64,000 nt of DNA from Deltaproteobacteria bacterium (GTDB lineage: Bacteria; Desulfobacterota; Desulfobaccia; Desulfobaccales; 0-14-0-80-60-11), in assembly GCA_030018495.1 (NCBI GenBank), contig JASEFS010000013.1, positions 31,979 to 95,978 on the forward strand. Direction: 5' to 3'. The notes under the pieces were generated by a model, which ran no database searches, had not been told where the DNA came from, and worked only from the letters and a program-made list of their open reading frames with translations. The position numbers and the translations under genes were made by a program. Of the stretch, positions 49,776-58,691 are shown piece after piece (within the stretch, counting starts at the first letter, position 1; each line of letters opens with the position of its first letter).

Positions 49776-50522
49776 CTAAGCATCCTTCTCACGGCTTCGG
49801 GATTGGGGCGTCTGGTCCTCCCCCAAGGTCTTTTTAACCGCCAGGATCGCCTCCGCGATCTGTAAATCCTCCCGGGTGGTGATCTTCAGGTTCAGGGGCG
49901 AGCCCTTTACCACTACCACGGTCTGGTCGATTTCCTCCATCAGGGAAGCCTCGTCCGTGCCGTAAAAATTGCGGCTGTACGCCTCTAAAAAAGCCCGCCA
50001 CAGGAGGTGAACCTGGAAGGCCTGCGGAGTCTGAATCTGCCAGACGTTGGCGCGGTCCAGGGTTTTTACCACTTCGCCATTGGGGGAAATCTTTTTCAGG
50101 GTATCCTGGGCCGGCCACCCCAGGATGGCGGCGCCGTGCTTGCGCGCGGCCTGAATCACACGGCGGATGTGGTCCCGATTAATGAAAGGCCGGACCCCGT
50201 CATGCACCAGGATGATATCCACATCTTCATCCTTCTGAAGCACTTTCAGGGCGTTGTAGACGCTGTCCTGGCGCTCTTTGCCGCCCGGCACCAGGCGCAG
50301 CACCTTTTTGAAGGCAAAGGGAGCGATTACCTTTTCCTGGCATCTGTCCAAGTCTTTCGGGTGCACCACCAGGGTGACTTCATGTACCTCGGGCGCGGCT
50401 TCGAAACACGACAGGGTATGGGCCAAAATGGGTTGTCCCGCCAGCATGAGGTAAGGCTTCGGGGTCTTATGCTGCATGCGCACCCCGGCCCCGGCCGCAG
50501 GAATTATAGCTGCTACCTTCAC
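49776..50522 (-). CDS. ispD: 2-C-methyl-D-erythritol 4-phosphate cytidylyltransferase
   Basis: A 248-residue nucleotidyltransferase that activates MEP with CTP. AAIIPAAGAGVRMQHKTPKP at the N-terminus (G-x-G-x-R-M), RLVPGGKERQDSVYNALKVL near 80, LVHDGVRPFINRD near 110 and TDEASLMEEI near 190 are intact. The C-terminal SREKDA tail is extra. The stop abuts ispF and the start overlaps the arnD stop (ATGA), giving one transcriptional unit arnD-ispD-ispF. Confidence 0.96.
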   Translation of the reverse strand: MKVAAIIPAAGAGVRMQHKTPKPYLMLAGQPILAHTLSCFEAAPEVHEVTLVVHPKDLDRCQEKVIAPFAFKKVLRLVPGGKERQDSVYNALKVLQKDEDVDIILVHDGVRPFINRDHIRRVIQAARKHGAAILGWPAQDTLKKISPNGEVVKTLDRANVWQIQTPQAFQVHLLWRAFLEAYSRNFYGTDEASLMEEIDQTVVVVKGSPLNLKITTREDLQIAEAILAVKKTLGEDQTPQSRSREKDA

Positions 50523-51439
50523 GCCGCCTCCGGAAGCTCCGCCTGGCGGGAGACCATGCCGGCCCGGCCGGGCAAACGGCCTGAATAAACTGCGGCTGCG
50601 GCTATGCGCTGCGAGTGTTTGAGAAGCTCTGCGGCCCAGTCCTCCAGGGTGAAAAACTGCACGCCTGAGGCCAAGGCGCGGTCCAGAAAGTCGGCAAAGG
50701 CGTCAAGGCATGGCCCCCCCTCAATTTCGGCATGAAGAGTGAACACCTGTGGCCGACCGCTGTCCAAGCGGCAAAGGATAAGATCAAAGAATTCTTTATC
50801 TGTCAAACCGTTCATACCCCAAAGTTCATCCAAAGTGGGCAAGGTTGTGGGAATCTCCAGAAGCGGGTTCACCCTTGGGCCAAACCGCGGCCAATAAGGA
50901 CATTGCCCCCGGGTGTCGCTGGCGTAACGGAACCCGGCTGCAGCCAGAACCGTGCGGCTCACCTCGGTCGCCTGCCATCCCGGCGCCGCGAAAGACCGGG
51001 CCGGGCGTCCGCAGATCCTGATAAACTCTCTCTGGCCGCGTTGCACTTCATCCCAGACCTGGGCAGCGGTCATCCGCCCGGCCCCGTCATGCCAGCGGAC
51101 GTGGTCATAGCCATGCAGCCCTGCTTCATGGCCGGCTGCGGTCAGCCGCGGCAGGATGTCGGTTGCGGCTGCCGCGATGGACGGCCCCGGCAGCAGCGTG
51201 CCGTAGAGCATGGTCTTCAAGCCGTAAACCGCCGGGGCCCGGGTCCTGAGCATTTTCTCCAGAAACCCCCGCTGCTTGAAAACCCGGAAAATGGCCCGGC
51301 CGGAGTTGTCCGGTCCCAAAGCCACAAAGAAACTGGCTCGAATACGTCTTTCGCCCAGGATTCGAGCCAAGGCCGGGACGCCCTTCCTTAAACCGTCCAG
51401 GGTGTCCACATCGATTTTTAAGCCAAGACGACCTGCCAT
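50519..51439 (-). CDS. arnD: 4-deoxy-4-formamido-L-arabinose-phosphoundecaprenol deformylase
   Basis: A 306-residue polysaccharide-deacetylase-fold enzyme that removes formyl from undecaprenyl-P-Ara4FN. KIDVDTLDGLRKGVPALARI (near residue 8, catalytic Asp-Asp region), SFFVALGPDNSGRAIFRVFK, GLHGYDHVRWHD near 133 (metal His) and FAAPGWQATEVSRTVLAAAG near 170 match ArnD closely. No membrane anchor is obvious. It precedes ispD with a 4-bp overlap, linking lipid carrier-dependent L-Ara4N synthesis with isoprenoid precursor genes. Confidence 0.93.
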   Translation of the reverse strand: MAGRLGLKIDVDTLDGLRKGVPALARILGERRIRASFFVALGPDNSGRAIFRVFKQRGFLEKMLRTRAPAVYGLKTMLYGTLLPGPSIAAAATDILPRLTAAGHEAGLHGYDHVRWHDGAGRMTAAQVWDEVQRGQREFIRICGRPARSFAAPGWQATEVSRTVLAAAGFRYASDTRGQCPYWPRFGPRVNPLLEIPTTLPTLDELWGMNGLTDKEFFDLILCRLDSGRPQVFTLHAEIEGGPCLDAFADFLDRALASGVQFFTLEDWAAELLKHSQRIAAAAVYSGRLPGRAGMVSRQAELPEAA

Positions 51440-51479
51440 AGCAGATAAGCGGCATTCCTACACGGGATAAAAGGGTCTT

Positions 51480-52517
51480 CTAAACTCCTTTTTGGGCTTC
51501 CTCCAAAAACGCATCCAAAGTGTATTTCAAGGAAGTCCTGAGATCAGTCTGCGGCTCCCAGCCCAAAATGCGGCGGGCCCTGTCGATGGAGGGCGTGCGG
51601 GTCAGAATGTCCTGATAGCCCTTGCCGTAATAGTCTTCCGCAGAGACCTCAATGATTTCCGAATAGCTTCGGTCTTGCCGGTGGCTGGGGTGGTTCTGAA
51701 AAAGTTCCCGGAGCAGGTGGGCCAGTTCCTTGACCGAAGCTTCATTGGCAGGATTGCCGATATTGAAGATCTGGCCGTCAGCCAAGCCGTTCGGATTATC
51801 AATGATGCGCATCAGGCAGTCAATGCCGTCTTCCACATAGGTAAAGCAGCGCCTTTGGGAGCCGCCGTCCACCAGCCGAATGGGTTCCCCCTGGATGAGG
51901 TTCAGGATGAACTGGGTCACCACCCGGGAGCTTCCCTCCTTGGCCGCGTCCAGGTCGTCCAGTTTGGGACCGATCCAGTTGAAGGGGCGGAACAACGTGA
52001 AGCGGAGCTGCCCGGCCTCTCCATAGGCCCAGATGACTCGGTCCAGGAGCTGCTTGGAACAGGCGTAAATCCAGCGCTGCTTGCGGATAGGACCTAGAAT
52101 CAGGGGGCTGCTGTCCTCCGAAAACTCCTCATCGGTGCACATGCCGTAAACTTCGGAGGTTGAAGGAAAGACAATGCGGGTGCCGTATTTGACGCATTGG
52201 CGCACCACCCTGAGGTTTTCCTCAAAGTCCAACTCAAACACGGCCAGCGGTTTTTTCACGTAGGCCATGGGGGTGGCGATGGCCACCAGCGGCAAGACCA
52301 CATCGCATTTCTTGATGTGGTATTCGATCCATTCCTTGTTGATGGCGATGTCGCCTTCCAGGAAGTGGAACCGCGGGTTGTTGAGGCACTCTGCAATTTT
52401 GTTGGAGTAAAGGTCCATGCCGAAGACTTCCCAGTCACGGGTGGAAAGGATGCGCCGGACCAGGGCATTGCCGATGAAGCCGTTGACGCCGAGGATGAGA
52501 ATCTTCATAGATGCCAT
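51480..52517 (-). CDS. ArnA-type UDP-glucuronate decarboxylase domain
   Basis: A 345-residue short-chain dehydrogenase fold protein corresponding to the C-terminal half of ArnA, encoded separately here. [19 protein letters not shown] (NAD loop), [18 protein letters not shown] (Ser-Glu, near residue 115) and the [16 protein letters not shown] (Tyr-x-x-x-Lys, near 150) motifs are intact. It oxidises and decarboxylates UDP-glucuronate to UDP-Ara4O. It could alternatively supply UDP-xylose, but its neighbours favour L-Ara4N. A terminator at 52581-52610 separates it from the formyltransferase half. Confidence 0.9.
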   Translation of the reverse strand: MASMKILILGVNGFIGNALVRRILSTRDWEVFGMDLYSNKIAECLNNPRFHFLEGDIAINKEWIEYHIKKCDVVLPLVAIATPMAYVKKPLAVFELDFEENLRVVRQCVKYGTRIVFPSTSEVYGMCTDEEFSEDSSPLILGPIRKQRWIYACSKQLLDRVIWAYGEAGQLRFTLFRPFNWIGPKLDDLDAAKEGSSRVVTQFILNLIQGEPIRLVDGGSQRRCFTYVEDGIDCLMRIIDNPNGLADGQIFNIGNPANEASVKELAHLLRELFQNHPSHRQDRSYSEIIEVSAEDYYGKGYQDILTRTPSIDRARRILGWEPQTDLRTSLKYTLDAFLEEAQKGV

Positions 52518-52580
52518 TTGCGCGAACTCCGGAACAGCCTGAAGTTGGCTTGAACCTTAGCCATTATAGCTCATTTTTGC

Positions 52581-52610
52581 AAAAATAAAATGGCGGGCGC
52601 AAAGGCCCGC
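52581..52610 (-). terminator. Rho-independent terminator between the two arnA halves
   Basis: On the minus strand GCGGGC, a 6-base CTTTGC loop, then GCCCGC, followed by CATTTTATTTTT. It lies just beyond the formyltransferase gene and upstream of the decarboxylase gene, so the downstream genes may need read-through or their own promoter. Confidence 0.7.
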
Positions 52611-52646
52611 TTCACTCCTTTTTCAAGGTTCAACACCGAGGTGAAA

Positions 52647-53588
52647 TTATTCCAGCCGCCGGCCCACCATCTCCTGCCAGGAAGCCACCACCGGACCCAG
52701 GAATTCCGGCTCCCCCTCCCATTGGGCCTGAATAATGAGCAACATACCGTCGCCGGTGGCAACAATCAGGCCCTGGCCCGGCAAACGGGAAACCACTTCC
52801 CCCGGTGCAGCTCCCGGCGGCGCGGGCTCGGCCAGGGGGCGGCCCCACCAAATGAACAGTTTGCGGCCTGCCAGGGTGGTGAAAGCGCCGGGATAGGGGT
52901 GAGTCACAGCCCTTACCAAATTATAAATCTCCCGGGCCGACTTATTCCAGTCGATGCGGCCGTCCTGGGGCTTCCGGCCGCCGAAATAAGAGGCCTGGGT
53001 GTGATTCTGAGGAACTCGGGGCGCCCGGCCGGCGCGCAGCAAGGGGTAGGTCTCATACATCAGCTCTTCAGCCGTTACGGTCATCTTGGCGAAAAGGGTA
53101 TATGCCGTGTCATCTTCGGTTATTGACACCCGATGCTGGGCCACAATATCGCCCTGATCGGCCTTCTCTTCCATATAGTGCAAAGTCATCCCGGTCTCGG
53201 TTTCGCCGTTCACCAGCACCCAATTCACCGGCACCCGGCCCCGGTATTTGGGCAGCAGGCTGCCGTGCAGATTCAAAGCACCCAACCGCGGCAGCTCCAG
53301 GAGAGGCTTTTTCAGCATGTGGCGGTAATAGCAGGAAAAGATGAAATCGGGCGCCAGCTTCGCCATAGCTTGCACGAAGGCCGGCTCATTCGGGTTTTGA
53401 GGCTGATATACGGGAAGATGGTGCTTAAAGGCTAATTCCCGGACCGAAGCGAACCAGATGTTTTCCTTGGGGTCGTCGGCATGGGTGACCACCGCGGCAA
53501 GGTCGTCGCTAAATCGACCGCACATCTCGATAAACGCCTTGAGGCAGACATAGCCGATATTGTGATAACCGAAGAAGATAAGGCGCAT
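52647..53588 (-). CDS. ArnA-type UDP-Ara4N formyltransferase domain
   Basis: A 313-residue protein matching the N-terminal half of ArnA. NLHGSLLPKYRGRVPVNWVL (residues about 99-118, catalytic Asn and His) and EKADQGDIVAQ near 140 (catalytic Asp) are present; THADDPKENIWF near 40 is specific to the ArnA N-terminal branch. It formylates UDP-L-Ara4N with 10-formyl-THF. Here it is separate from the decarboxylase half. Start at ATG 53588; GTG 53597 also possible. The C-terminal domain resembles the MTF C-terminus. Confidence 0.92.
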   Translation of the reverse strand: MRLIFFGYHNIGYVCLKAFIEMCGRFSDDLAAVVTHADDPKENIWFASVRELAFKHHLPVYQPQNPNEPAFVQAMAKLAPDFIFSCYYRHMLKKPLLELPRLGALNLHGSLLPKYRGRVPVNWVLVNGETETGMTLHYMEEKADQGDIVAQHRVSITEDDTAYTLFAKMTVTAEELMYETYPLLRAGRAPRVPQNHTQASYFGGRKPQDGRIDWNKSAREIYNLVRAVTHPYPGAFTTLAGRKLFIWWGRPLAEPAPPGAAPGEVVSRLPGQGLIVATGDGMLLIIQAQWEGEPEFLGPVVASWQEMVGRRLE

Positions 53589-53617
53589 GCCTGTCACCGG
53601 AATTTCAAGCTATTTCC

Positions 53618-53771
53618 GTTCCCAAGTCCCTGCGTGGGAACGCGGCATTTTAGCCCAAGCTTTTCTTGTGCACTATGTAGAAAAACGTGTCAAGCATTAG
53701 AAGTTGGACTTAATAATCGCCAAGCGGGAGCTTGGCGGGCAAAGGGGTTCCCAACCCGGGAGGTTGGGACC
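53618..53771. repeat. Cluster of three family B palindromes
   Basis: 53618-53641 (GTTCCCA...TGGGAAC), 53718-53737 (CGCCAAGC, GGGA, GCTTGGCG) and 53746-53771 (GGTTCCCAACC, CGGGA, GGTTGGGACC). They fill the 225-bp spacer between arnC and the formyltransferase gene and resemble the clusters at 27767-27902 and 63949-63999. No gene is visible in the spacer. Confidence 0.8.
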
Positions 53772-53813
53772 GGCCAGCCGAGCCGCATCATTTTGTTAAA
53801 GGGCCGGGCCGGT

Positions 53814-54803
53814 CTAAGAGCTCGGGCTTTCCCGATCCCCGCCCAAAGTCTGGCGGATGACAAAGCGCGGGCGGCCGCGCACTTCCTTGTAGATGCGGCC
53901 CACGTATTCGCCGATCAGGGCCAGACCCAGGGTGTTAAGTCCTATAAACACAAAGAGGATGGCGAACAGAGTAAAAACGCCTTCCACCTCCGGGCCGACA
54001 AAGAGCCGCCGGACGAACAGAAAAATGCCGAATCCCAGACCCAACGCGGCGATGGCGATGCCCGTGGCCCCCACCACATGGATGGGAAAATGGGAAAACC
54101 CGGTCATCAGGTCGAAGTTGAGACGGATTAGCTTGAAAAGGCTGTATTTGGATTGTCCCCGCTCGCGTTCGGCATGGGCCACGGGAACCTCCGCCACGCG
54201 CCGGGCGTACAGGTTGGCGAGCGCCGGAATGAAGCTCGAAGATTCGTGGCACTGATTAAGGCTGTCCACCACCTCCCGGCGGTAGGCCCGGAGCATGCAG
54301 CCGTAATCCCGGAGGCTCACGCCGGTGACCCAGGACATGACGCGGTTTACCAGGTAGGAGGGCAGCCGCCTGAGCCAGGAATCCCGGCGGTTTTCCCGCC
54401 AGCCACCCACCGCGTCGTAACCTTCCTCGATCTTGGCCACCAGCCTGGGAATCTCTTCCGGAGGGTTTTGCAGGTCGGCGTCCAGGGTGATGATAATCTG
54501 GCCCCGGGCCGCAGAGAGGCCGGCAAACACAGCCTGGTGCTGGCCGAAATTGCGGTGGAACTGGATAGCCCGGATGTGCTCGGGGTGGCCGGCGTACAGG
54601 CAGATCAGGGTCTCCCAGGAACTGTCGCTGGAGCCGTCATCCACAAAGATGATCTCAAAGGGGCGGGACAGGTTGTGCAGGGTGTGGAGCAGCCTTTCTG
54701 CCAGTTCCTCCAGGTTCTCTTCTTCATTGTACACCGGGATGATTACGGAAAGGTAAGGTTCGGGAGAAGACAATTTTAGGGGCAAAACCTGCTTGGCCAT
54801 CAT
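53814..54803 (-). CDS. arnC: Undecaprenyl-phosphate Ara4FN glycosyltransferase
   Basis: A 329-residue GT2 enzyme. YLSVIIPVYNEEENLEEL at the N-terminus, EIIFVDDGSSDSSWETL, IIITLDADLQNPPEEIPRL (the DAD metal site, near residue 100), and SWVTGVSLRDYGCMLRAYRR are present. Two C-terminal membrane helices (GATGIAIAALGLGFGIFLF and FTLFAILFVFIGLNTLG) follow. Such enzymes transfer Ara4FN from UDP to undecaprenyl phosphate; the DPM1/GtrB-type relatives are similar, and the arn neighbours favour ArnC. arnB and arnT are not in the window. Confidence 0.92.
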   Translation of the reverse strand: MMAKQVLPLKLSSPEPYLSVIIPVYNEEENLEELAERLLHTLHNLSRPFEIIFVDDGSSDSSWETLICLYAGHPEHIRAIQFHRNFGQHQAVFAGLSAARGQIIITLDADLQNPPEEIPRLVAKIEEGYDAVGGWRENRRDSWLRRLPSYLVNRVMSWVTGVSLRDYGCMLRAYRREVVDSLNQCHESSSFIPALANLYARRVAEVPVAHAERERGQSKYSLFKLIRLNFDLMTGFSHFPIHVVGATGIAIAALGLGFGIFLFVRRLFVGPEVEGVFTLFAILFVFIGLNTLGLALIGEYVGRIYKEVRGRPRFVIRQTLGGDRESPSS

Positions 54804-54848
54804 CTTTACCCTTGAGATTGGATTAGAAAACTATGTGGGTTTCATCCT

Positions 54849-55955
54849 CTATGGGGCAGGCTCAAGTCCCGTTAATGACGGGAATGGCGCCACTTGGAGC
54901 ATTTCTGAAATTGTCGAGATAGTGAAAACCCGACCCTCCGTATCTCGAACCACCGGGCCCAAGGCATCATTGACTCGAGTCCAACCTATTCCACCCAAAA
55001 CGGCGATTAATGGGATACCCCCCAACCGGTTCGATTCTGCCCGAAGTTTTGTAAAACGAAGCGCCTTGTCGCGAGCTGTGCCTCCATCATTCGTTCCTTT
55101 GCATTCAAGCATGGCTCGAAGTGTTCTTGAATTATCAAATATCACAAAATCCGGTGCCGGAGTAACTCGGACCTCAAATTGGGCAGCAATGTCTCCTTGA
55201 TTGTTACTTCCTGTGCGAATATAAGGGATGCCATTATCCCTGAATAGGGCCTCAACCGCATCCTCGATTAGAGCGCCTCGCTTAGCGGATGTGGCATCCA
55301 ATATTTGCCTGAACGAACCGCCATAATGCCGCTGGTGCAAGAACAAAGAGAAGGGCACTCTATTGTCGGCAAAGCGGCGTACACTCACCCAACCATTTTC
55401 AGTATCCGGTTTCGCTTGTTTACTGATAAGATCCCCAGGTGGATCGCCAAAGAGAGAACCATCAATTATCCTAGTAAGGGTTCTGGCCGCAACCCTTGCT
55501 TGTTCATGGGTGGTTGATGTCCCCCTTCGCTCCATTGCGTCCACCTTGTTCGAGCTCAACGGGCTCAAACCGGTAGGCTTACCAGCCATAATGGTTGCGT
55601 GAGCGAATTCTCCTTTTCGAAGTCCTGTGATCGTACGAAATACCAGCAGTGTTCTGGGATTACTCTCAAGGATTGAGGTCAAATCTTCTTCTGTAACTTT
55701 AGTGAATCCCGCCGTTGCCGTATAGGCTTCGGCATAAACTTGGTTGAAATATTCGAGACTGTAAAAATGCTCCTCATGAATGTACGCAAAATCAGCGGCA
55801 AGATGAGGCACATATAACAAACGGGCAATTTCAGCGTAAATGGTTGGATGTTCCTTGGTTCCATGATAATGAGGAATCAAGCGGATCTGCGCAATGCGCT
55901 GATCCCAGCTCTTTGCTTCAACTATCTTTATAACGGTTTCTCGAATATTCGTCAC
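54849..55955 (-). CDS. Putative restriction endonuclease, PD-(D/E)xK fold
   Basis: About 368 residues. A candidate nuclease core lies in the C-terminal third: PDFVIFDNSRTLRAMLECKG (near residue 270), the Asp and E-x-K of a PD-(D/E)xK active site, preceded by ALIEDAVEALFRDNGIPYIR with a helix Glu. The rest is unlike families I recognise. The GTG start at 55955 is chosen because it begins four bases after the methyltransferase stop; a longer frame would overlap that gene by 86 bp. Visibly more AT-rich than its neighbours. The pairing with a methyltransferase supports a type II enzyme; the recognition site cannot be read. Confidence 0.8.
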   Translation of the reverse strand: MTNIRETVIKIVEAKSWDQRIAQIRLIPHYHGTKEHPTIYAEIARLLYVPHLAADFAYIHEEHFYSLEYFNQVYAEAYTATAGFTKVTEEDLTSILESNPRTLLVFRTITGLRKGEFAHATIMAGKPTGLSPLSSNKVDAMERRGTSTTHEQARVAARTLTRIIDGSLFGDPPGDLISKQAKPDTENGWVSVRRFADNRVPFSLFLHQRHYGGSFRQILDATSAKRGALIEDAVEALFRDNGIPYIRTGSNNQGDIAAQFEVRVTPAPDFVIFDNSRTLRAMLECKGTNDGGTARDKALRFTKLRAESNRLGGIPLIAVLGGIGWTRVNDALGPVVRDTEGRVFTISTISEMLQVAPFPSLTGLEPAP

Positions 55956-55959
55956 TGAT

Positions 55960-56850
55960 TTAACTAATCTTAAACAAATACCCGGGGATACCCATGGCAG
56001 AATTTTCGGCAATGCGGCGGCGAGCTTCCTCAACAAATTGTTCATGAATTTCAAATCCCGCCGCCCTGCGCCCAAGGCGACGAGCTACAACAATTGTAGT
56101 CCCACCGCCAGCAAAGGGGTCAATAACAATACCACCTTCCGGGCAGGCCATTTTAATAAAAAATTCCGCCAGTCCCTCCGGCATTGCGGCTGTATGGGCA
56201 ACACCCCGATACTGGTTGTATGTCTGAGGAACAGTCACTACATTACCCGGATCTGCTCCGCCTAGTAAATACGTTTTTGTTCTATCACGGCCAAAACCTG
56301 CTTTTGTATTTCGTCTTCCGAGTCTGTCCGCTTTTCGCCTGGCGATCTCTGCGAAGTCTGCTTTATAAGGAACTCTAACTGCCTCCAAATCAAAGTACGG
56401 TTTGACCCCACGGGCAAAATGATAAACATACTCAAAACTATCTTTGGTGCGCGGCCCGAACTTACCTGGAACTGCATTGGGTTTGGCCCATATGTAAGTC
56501 TCAATCCAACGCCAGCCCATCCGTTGGAGGGCAAGAACTAACTCATATACGTATGGATGCCTCTGCCCTTTTAATGGGCCCTGTTTGGCGACGCGATTTT
56601 TTATATTCACAATAAGACTGCCACTGTCTTTTGTAGCAGCAAACATCTCCTCGGCAAAAGGAAGGAACCATTCAACATAATGGTCTGGGTGTATCCGACT
56701 ATATGACCGTGCATCGGCATATGGTGGGCTAGTGAAGAAAAGATCGATGCTGTTTTGAGGGAGGCATGCCAACAAGTCTTTGGCATCACCATGTATTATT
56801 CCTTCTGAAAGAAAATGGGCTAGCGTTTGAGAGTCACCTTCTATCGGCAC
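55960..56850 (-). CDS. Type II DNA methyltransferase, beta-class
   Basis: A 296-residue methyltransferase. Catalytic motif IV DLFFTSPPYADARSY (near residue 33) precedes AdoMet motif I VIDPFAGGGTTIVVARRLG (near 248), the order of the beta class. The TSPPY form is typical of N4-cytosine enzymes but also occurs in N6-adenine ones. The GTG start has a perfect GGAGG site. The gene abuts the endonuclease. AT-rich relative to flanking genes, and set between rnpB and arnC, as expected for a horizontally acquired module. Confidence 0.93.
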   Translation of the reverse strand: MPIEGDSQTLAHFLSEGIIHGDAKDLLACLPQNSIDLFFTSPPYADARSYSRIHPDHYVEWFLPFAEEMFAATKDSGSLIVNIKNRVAKQGPLKGQRHPYVYELVLALQRMGWRWIETYIWAKPNAVPGKFGPRTKDSFEYVYHFARGVKPYFDLEAVRVPYKADFAEIARRKADRLGRRNTKAGFGRDRTKTYLLGGADPGNVVTVPQTYNQYRGVAHTAAMPEGLAEFFIKMACPEGGIVIDPFAGGGTTIVVARRLGRRAAGFEIHEQFVEEARRRIAENSAMGIPGYLFKIS

Positions 56851-56904
56851 GCCAAGCCTCCATGAGTAGGATTCGGTTATTTAGGAGGGAATGTATATTG
56901 ATTC

Positions 56905-56926
56905 AAAAAAAGCCCACGACTTGGGC
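56905..56926 (-). terminator. Rho-independent terminator after rnpB
   Basis: On the minus strand GCCCA, AGTCG loop, TGGGC and a run of seven T. It lies 23 bp beyond the rnpB 3' end and immediately before the methyltransferase ribosome binding site, separating rnpB from the R-M genes. Confidence 0.8.
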
Positions 56927-56948
56927 CAAAAGTAGTCTCAAAAAGAAT

Positions 56949-57312
56949 GCGGAGGCGGCCGTAAGCCGGGTTCTGTGCCGGAATGGTTCCGGTGATGATC
57001 ATTCCTCTGGGGCCCCGGTTTCCCCGGGCCTCGTGCGACCTACCCGGGAGCTTCGGGCGGGCCACCCTCAAACGCTCCCCTATTTGGTCTTGCTCCGGGT
57101 GGGGTTTTCCTAGCTGCCGGCGTCGCCGCCGACACTGGTGAGCTCTTACCTCACCCTTTCACCCTTACCGTGGACGAACCACGGCGGTCTGGTTTCTGTG
57201 GCACTTTCCGTGGGGTCGCCCCCCCTGGGCGTTACCCAGCACCCTGCCCTGCGGAGCCCGGACTTTCCTCCGGTCGGTGCGACCCGACCGGCGATCATCT
57301 GGCCTCCTCCGC
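56949..57312 (-). ncRNA. rnpB: RNase P RNA
   Basis: About 364 nt on the minus strand. The universal core GGAGGAAAGTCCGGGCTCC (57258-57276 in complement), the 5' P1 strand GCGGAGGAGGCC, and the 3' end with CCGGCTTACGGCCGCCTCC pairing back to P1 are all clear. A-type bacterial architecture. It processes tRNA 5' ends with the RnpA protein. The 5' edge is 20 bp from the RNase H gene, and a terminator follows at 56905-56926. Confidence 0.95.
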
Positions 57313-57332
57313 AACCTATTGTTATTATACTG

Positions 57333-57902
57333 CTATTCGGAATGCCGGTCAATGGCCTGATTCGCCAGCCGGTCCGCTTCGGCGTTCATGGTGCGGTCGA
57401 TGTGGGAAATAGCATAGGCTTCGAAATTTTGCAACAAATTCATCGCCTGGCGCCAAAAAGGCTTGAGGTGCGGACTTCTCACCTGATAGCCGCCGTTCAA
57501 CTGTTCGACCAGCAACTGTGAGTCGCTGAAGATTTGCAGACGCCTGACCCCTTTTTCCAAGGCCATCTCCAGGCCTAAAAGGAGTGCCTGATATTCCGCA
57601 ATGCTGTTCGTGGCCTTTCCCAGAAACCGGACGGCCCGGCCCTGGGGCTGGCCGCCTGGGTCCAGGAGAACGGCCCCGGCCCCGGCCGGGCCGGGATTGC
57701 CCCGGGAAGCGCCGTCACAAAAGAGATGCCAGTAACCGCTTTGCCGCGCCTTATATGATTCCGCCACCTCCAGAAAAAGGGCCTTAAGTTCTTCCCGGCT
57801 TAAGTGAAAGCGCTCAAGTACTTCCGGGATTTCCATCCCCTGGGCCAGGGCGCGGAAAATCCCGGCCCGCTTGTCATCGTCGAAGCCGTGCGCCGCGGTC
57901 AC
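57333..57902 (-). CDS. RNase HI family protein
   Basis: A 189-residue protein. The N-terminal 65 residues are helical, similar to the DNA-binding-like part of other long RNase H proteins (ERFHLSREELKALFLEVAES). The RNase HI domain follows: WHLFCDGASRGNPGPAGAGA (first Asp), NSIAEYQALLLGLEMALEKG (Glu), LQIFSDSQLLVEQLNG (Asp) and RTMNAEADRLANQAI (Asp), a complete DEDD set. It cleaves RNA in RNA-DNA hybrids. GTG start at 57902 overlaps the zinc ribbon gene stop as GTGA; the longer frame is unsupported. Confidence 0.93.
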   Translation of the reverse strand: MTAAHGFDDDKRAGIFRALAQGMEIPEVLERFHLSREELKALFLEVAESYKARQSGYWHLFCDGASRGNPGPAGAGAVLLDPGGQPQGRAVRFLGKATNSIAEYQALLLGLEMALEKGVRRLQIFSDSQLLVEQLNGGYQVRSPHLKPFWRQAMNLLQNFEAYAISHIDRTMNAEADRLANQAIDRHSE

Positions 57903-58648
57903 GAGGCTTGCCGGGAAAGGCCTTCCTCTTCCTCGGCTCCTTCTTCCCCCAGCCAGTAAAGGATGCGCTGGCAGTGCGGACACTGCAGGATTTCTTCACC
58001 CTTCTGGAGATCGATGAACTGCTGAGGAAGAATGTTCATATGGCAGCCCGTGCATACTCCGTGGCGGACTTCGGCGACCGCGCCGCCGTTGCGCCGCTGG
58101 TTGATGAATTCATAGCGTTTGAGGAGCGCCGCGGGCAGGCCTTTCCTGAGACCTACCCGCTTGGTCTCCAGCTTGGCCCGTTCCTCCCGAAGCTTGGCCA
58201 CCTGGGCCGCCACCTCCGTCTCCCGCCGGCTGAAGGCGTGCTGCTCGGTCTCAATTTCCTGCTCCAGTTCGCCTATCGACCCGGTGATGGCCTCAATGGC
58301 CTCCATGAGCTCCAGGACCTTGGTTTCCCGCTGGTCCCGCTGGTCTTCCTTGAAGCCGATCTCCTTGAGCATGGCTTTGTATTCCAGGTCTTTTTTGATG
58401 GTCAAGAGGCGCTTGCGGCTTTCTTTGATGCCCTCTTCCAGGTCCTCCACCTCGGCCTCGGCCTCGCGGCGCTGCTTTTGCAGGTCCTCCAGTTCCTGGA
58501 GCCGGGCCGCCAAGTTGCTTTTAAGGGTCTCGAGCTGCTGCGCCAGAGCTTCAAGCTCCTTGGGGAGATGGTTCAATAGTTGGTCCACTTCCGAGATTTC
58601 CTTATCCAACTCATGCAGGTCTATGAGTTGACTTAATTCAGGCAGCAA
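57899..58648 (-). CDS. Coiled-coil protein with C4 zinc ribbon
   Basis: About 249 residues. Residues about 10-165 are strongly charged heptad-like coiled coil, followed by VCTGCHMNILPQQFIDLQKG and ILQCPHCQRIL, a CxxC-x-CxxC zinc ribbon of the C4-type family (DUF164 or CsgA-like C4 ribbon in some annotations). Proteins of this kind precede RNase H genes in many bacteria; function is unknown, possibly RNA-related. TTG start at 58648 is chosen for the GGAGGAC site; an upstream TTG at 58672 lies before that site. Overlaps the RNase H gene. Confidence 0.88.
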   Translation of the reverse strand: MLPELSQLIDLHELDKEISEVDQLLNHLPKELEALAQQLETLKSNLAARLQELEDLQKQRREAEAEVEDLEEGIKESRKRLLTIKKDLEYKAMLKEIGFKEDQRDQRETKVLELMEAIEAITGSIGELEQEIETEQHAFSRRETEVAAQVAKLREERAKLETKRVGLRKGLPAALLKRYEFINQRRNGGAVAEVRHGVCTGCHMNILPQQFIDLQKGEEILQCPHCQRILYWLGEEGAEEEEGLSRQAS

Positions 58649-58691
58649 GGTTTGTCCTCCATTGTATTTCAAATAAATTTAATGGTAGCAG

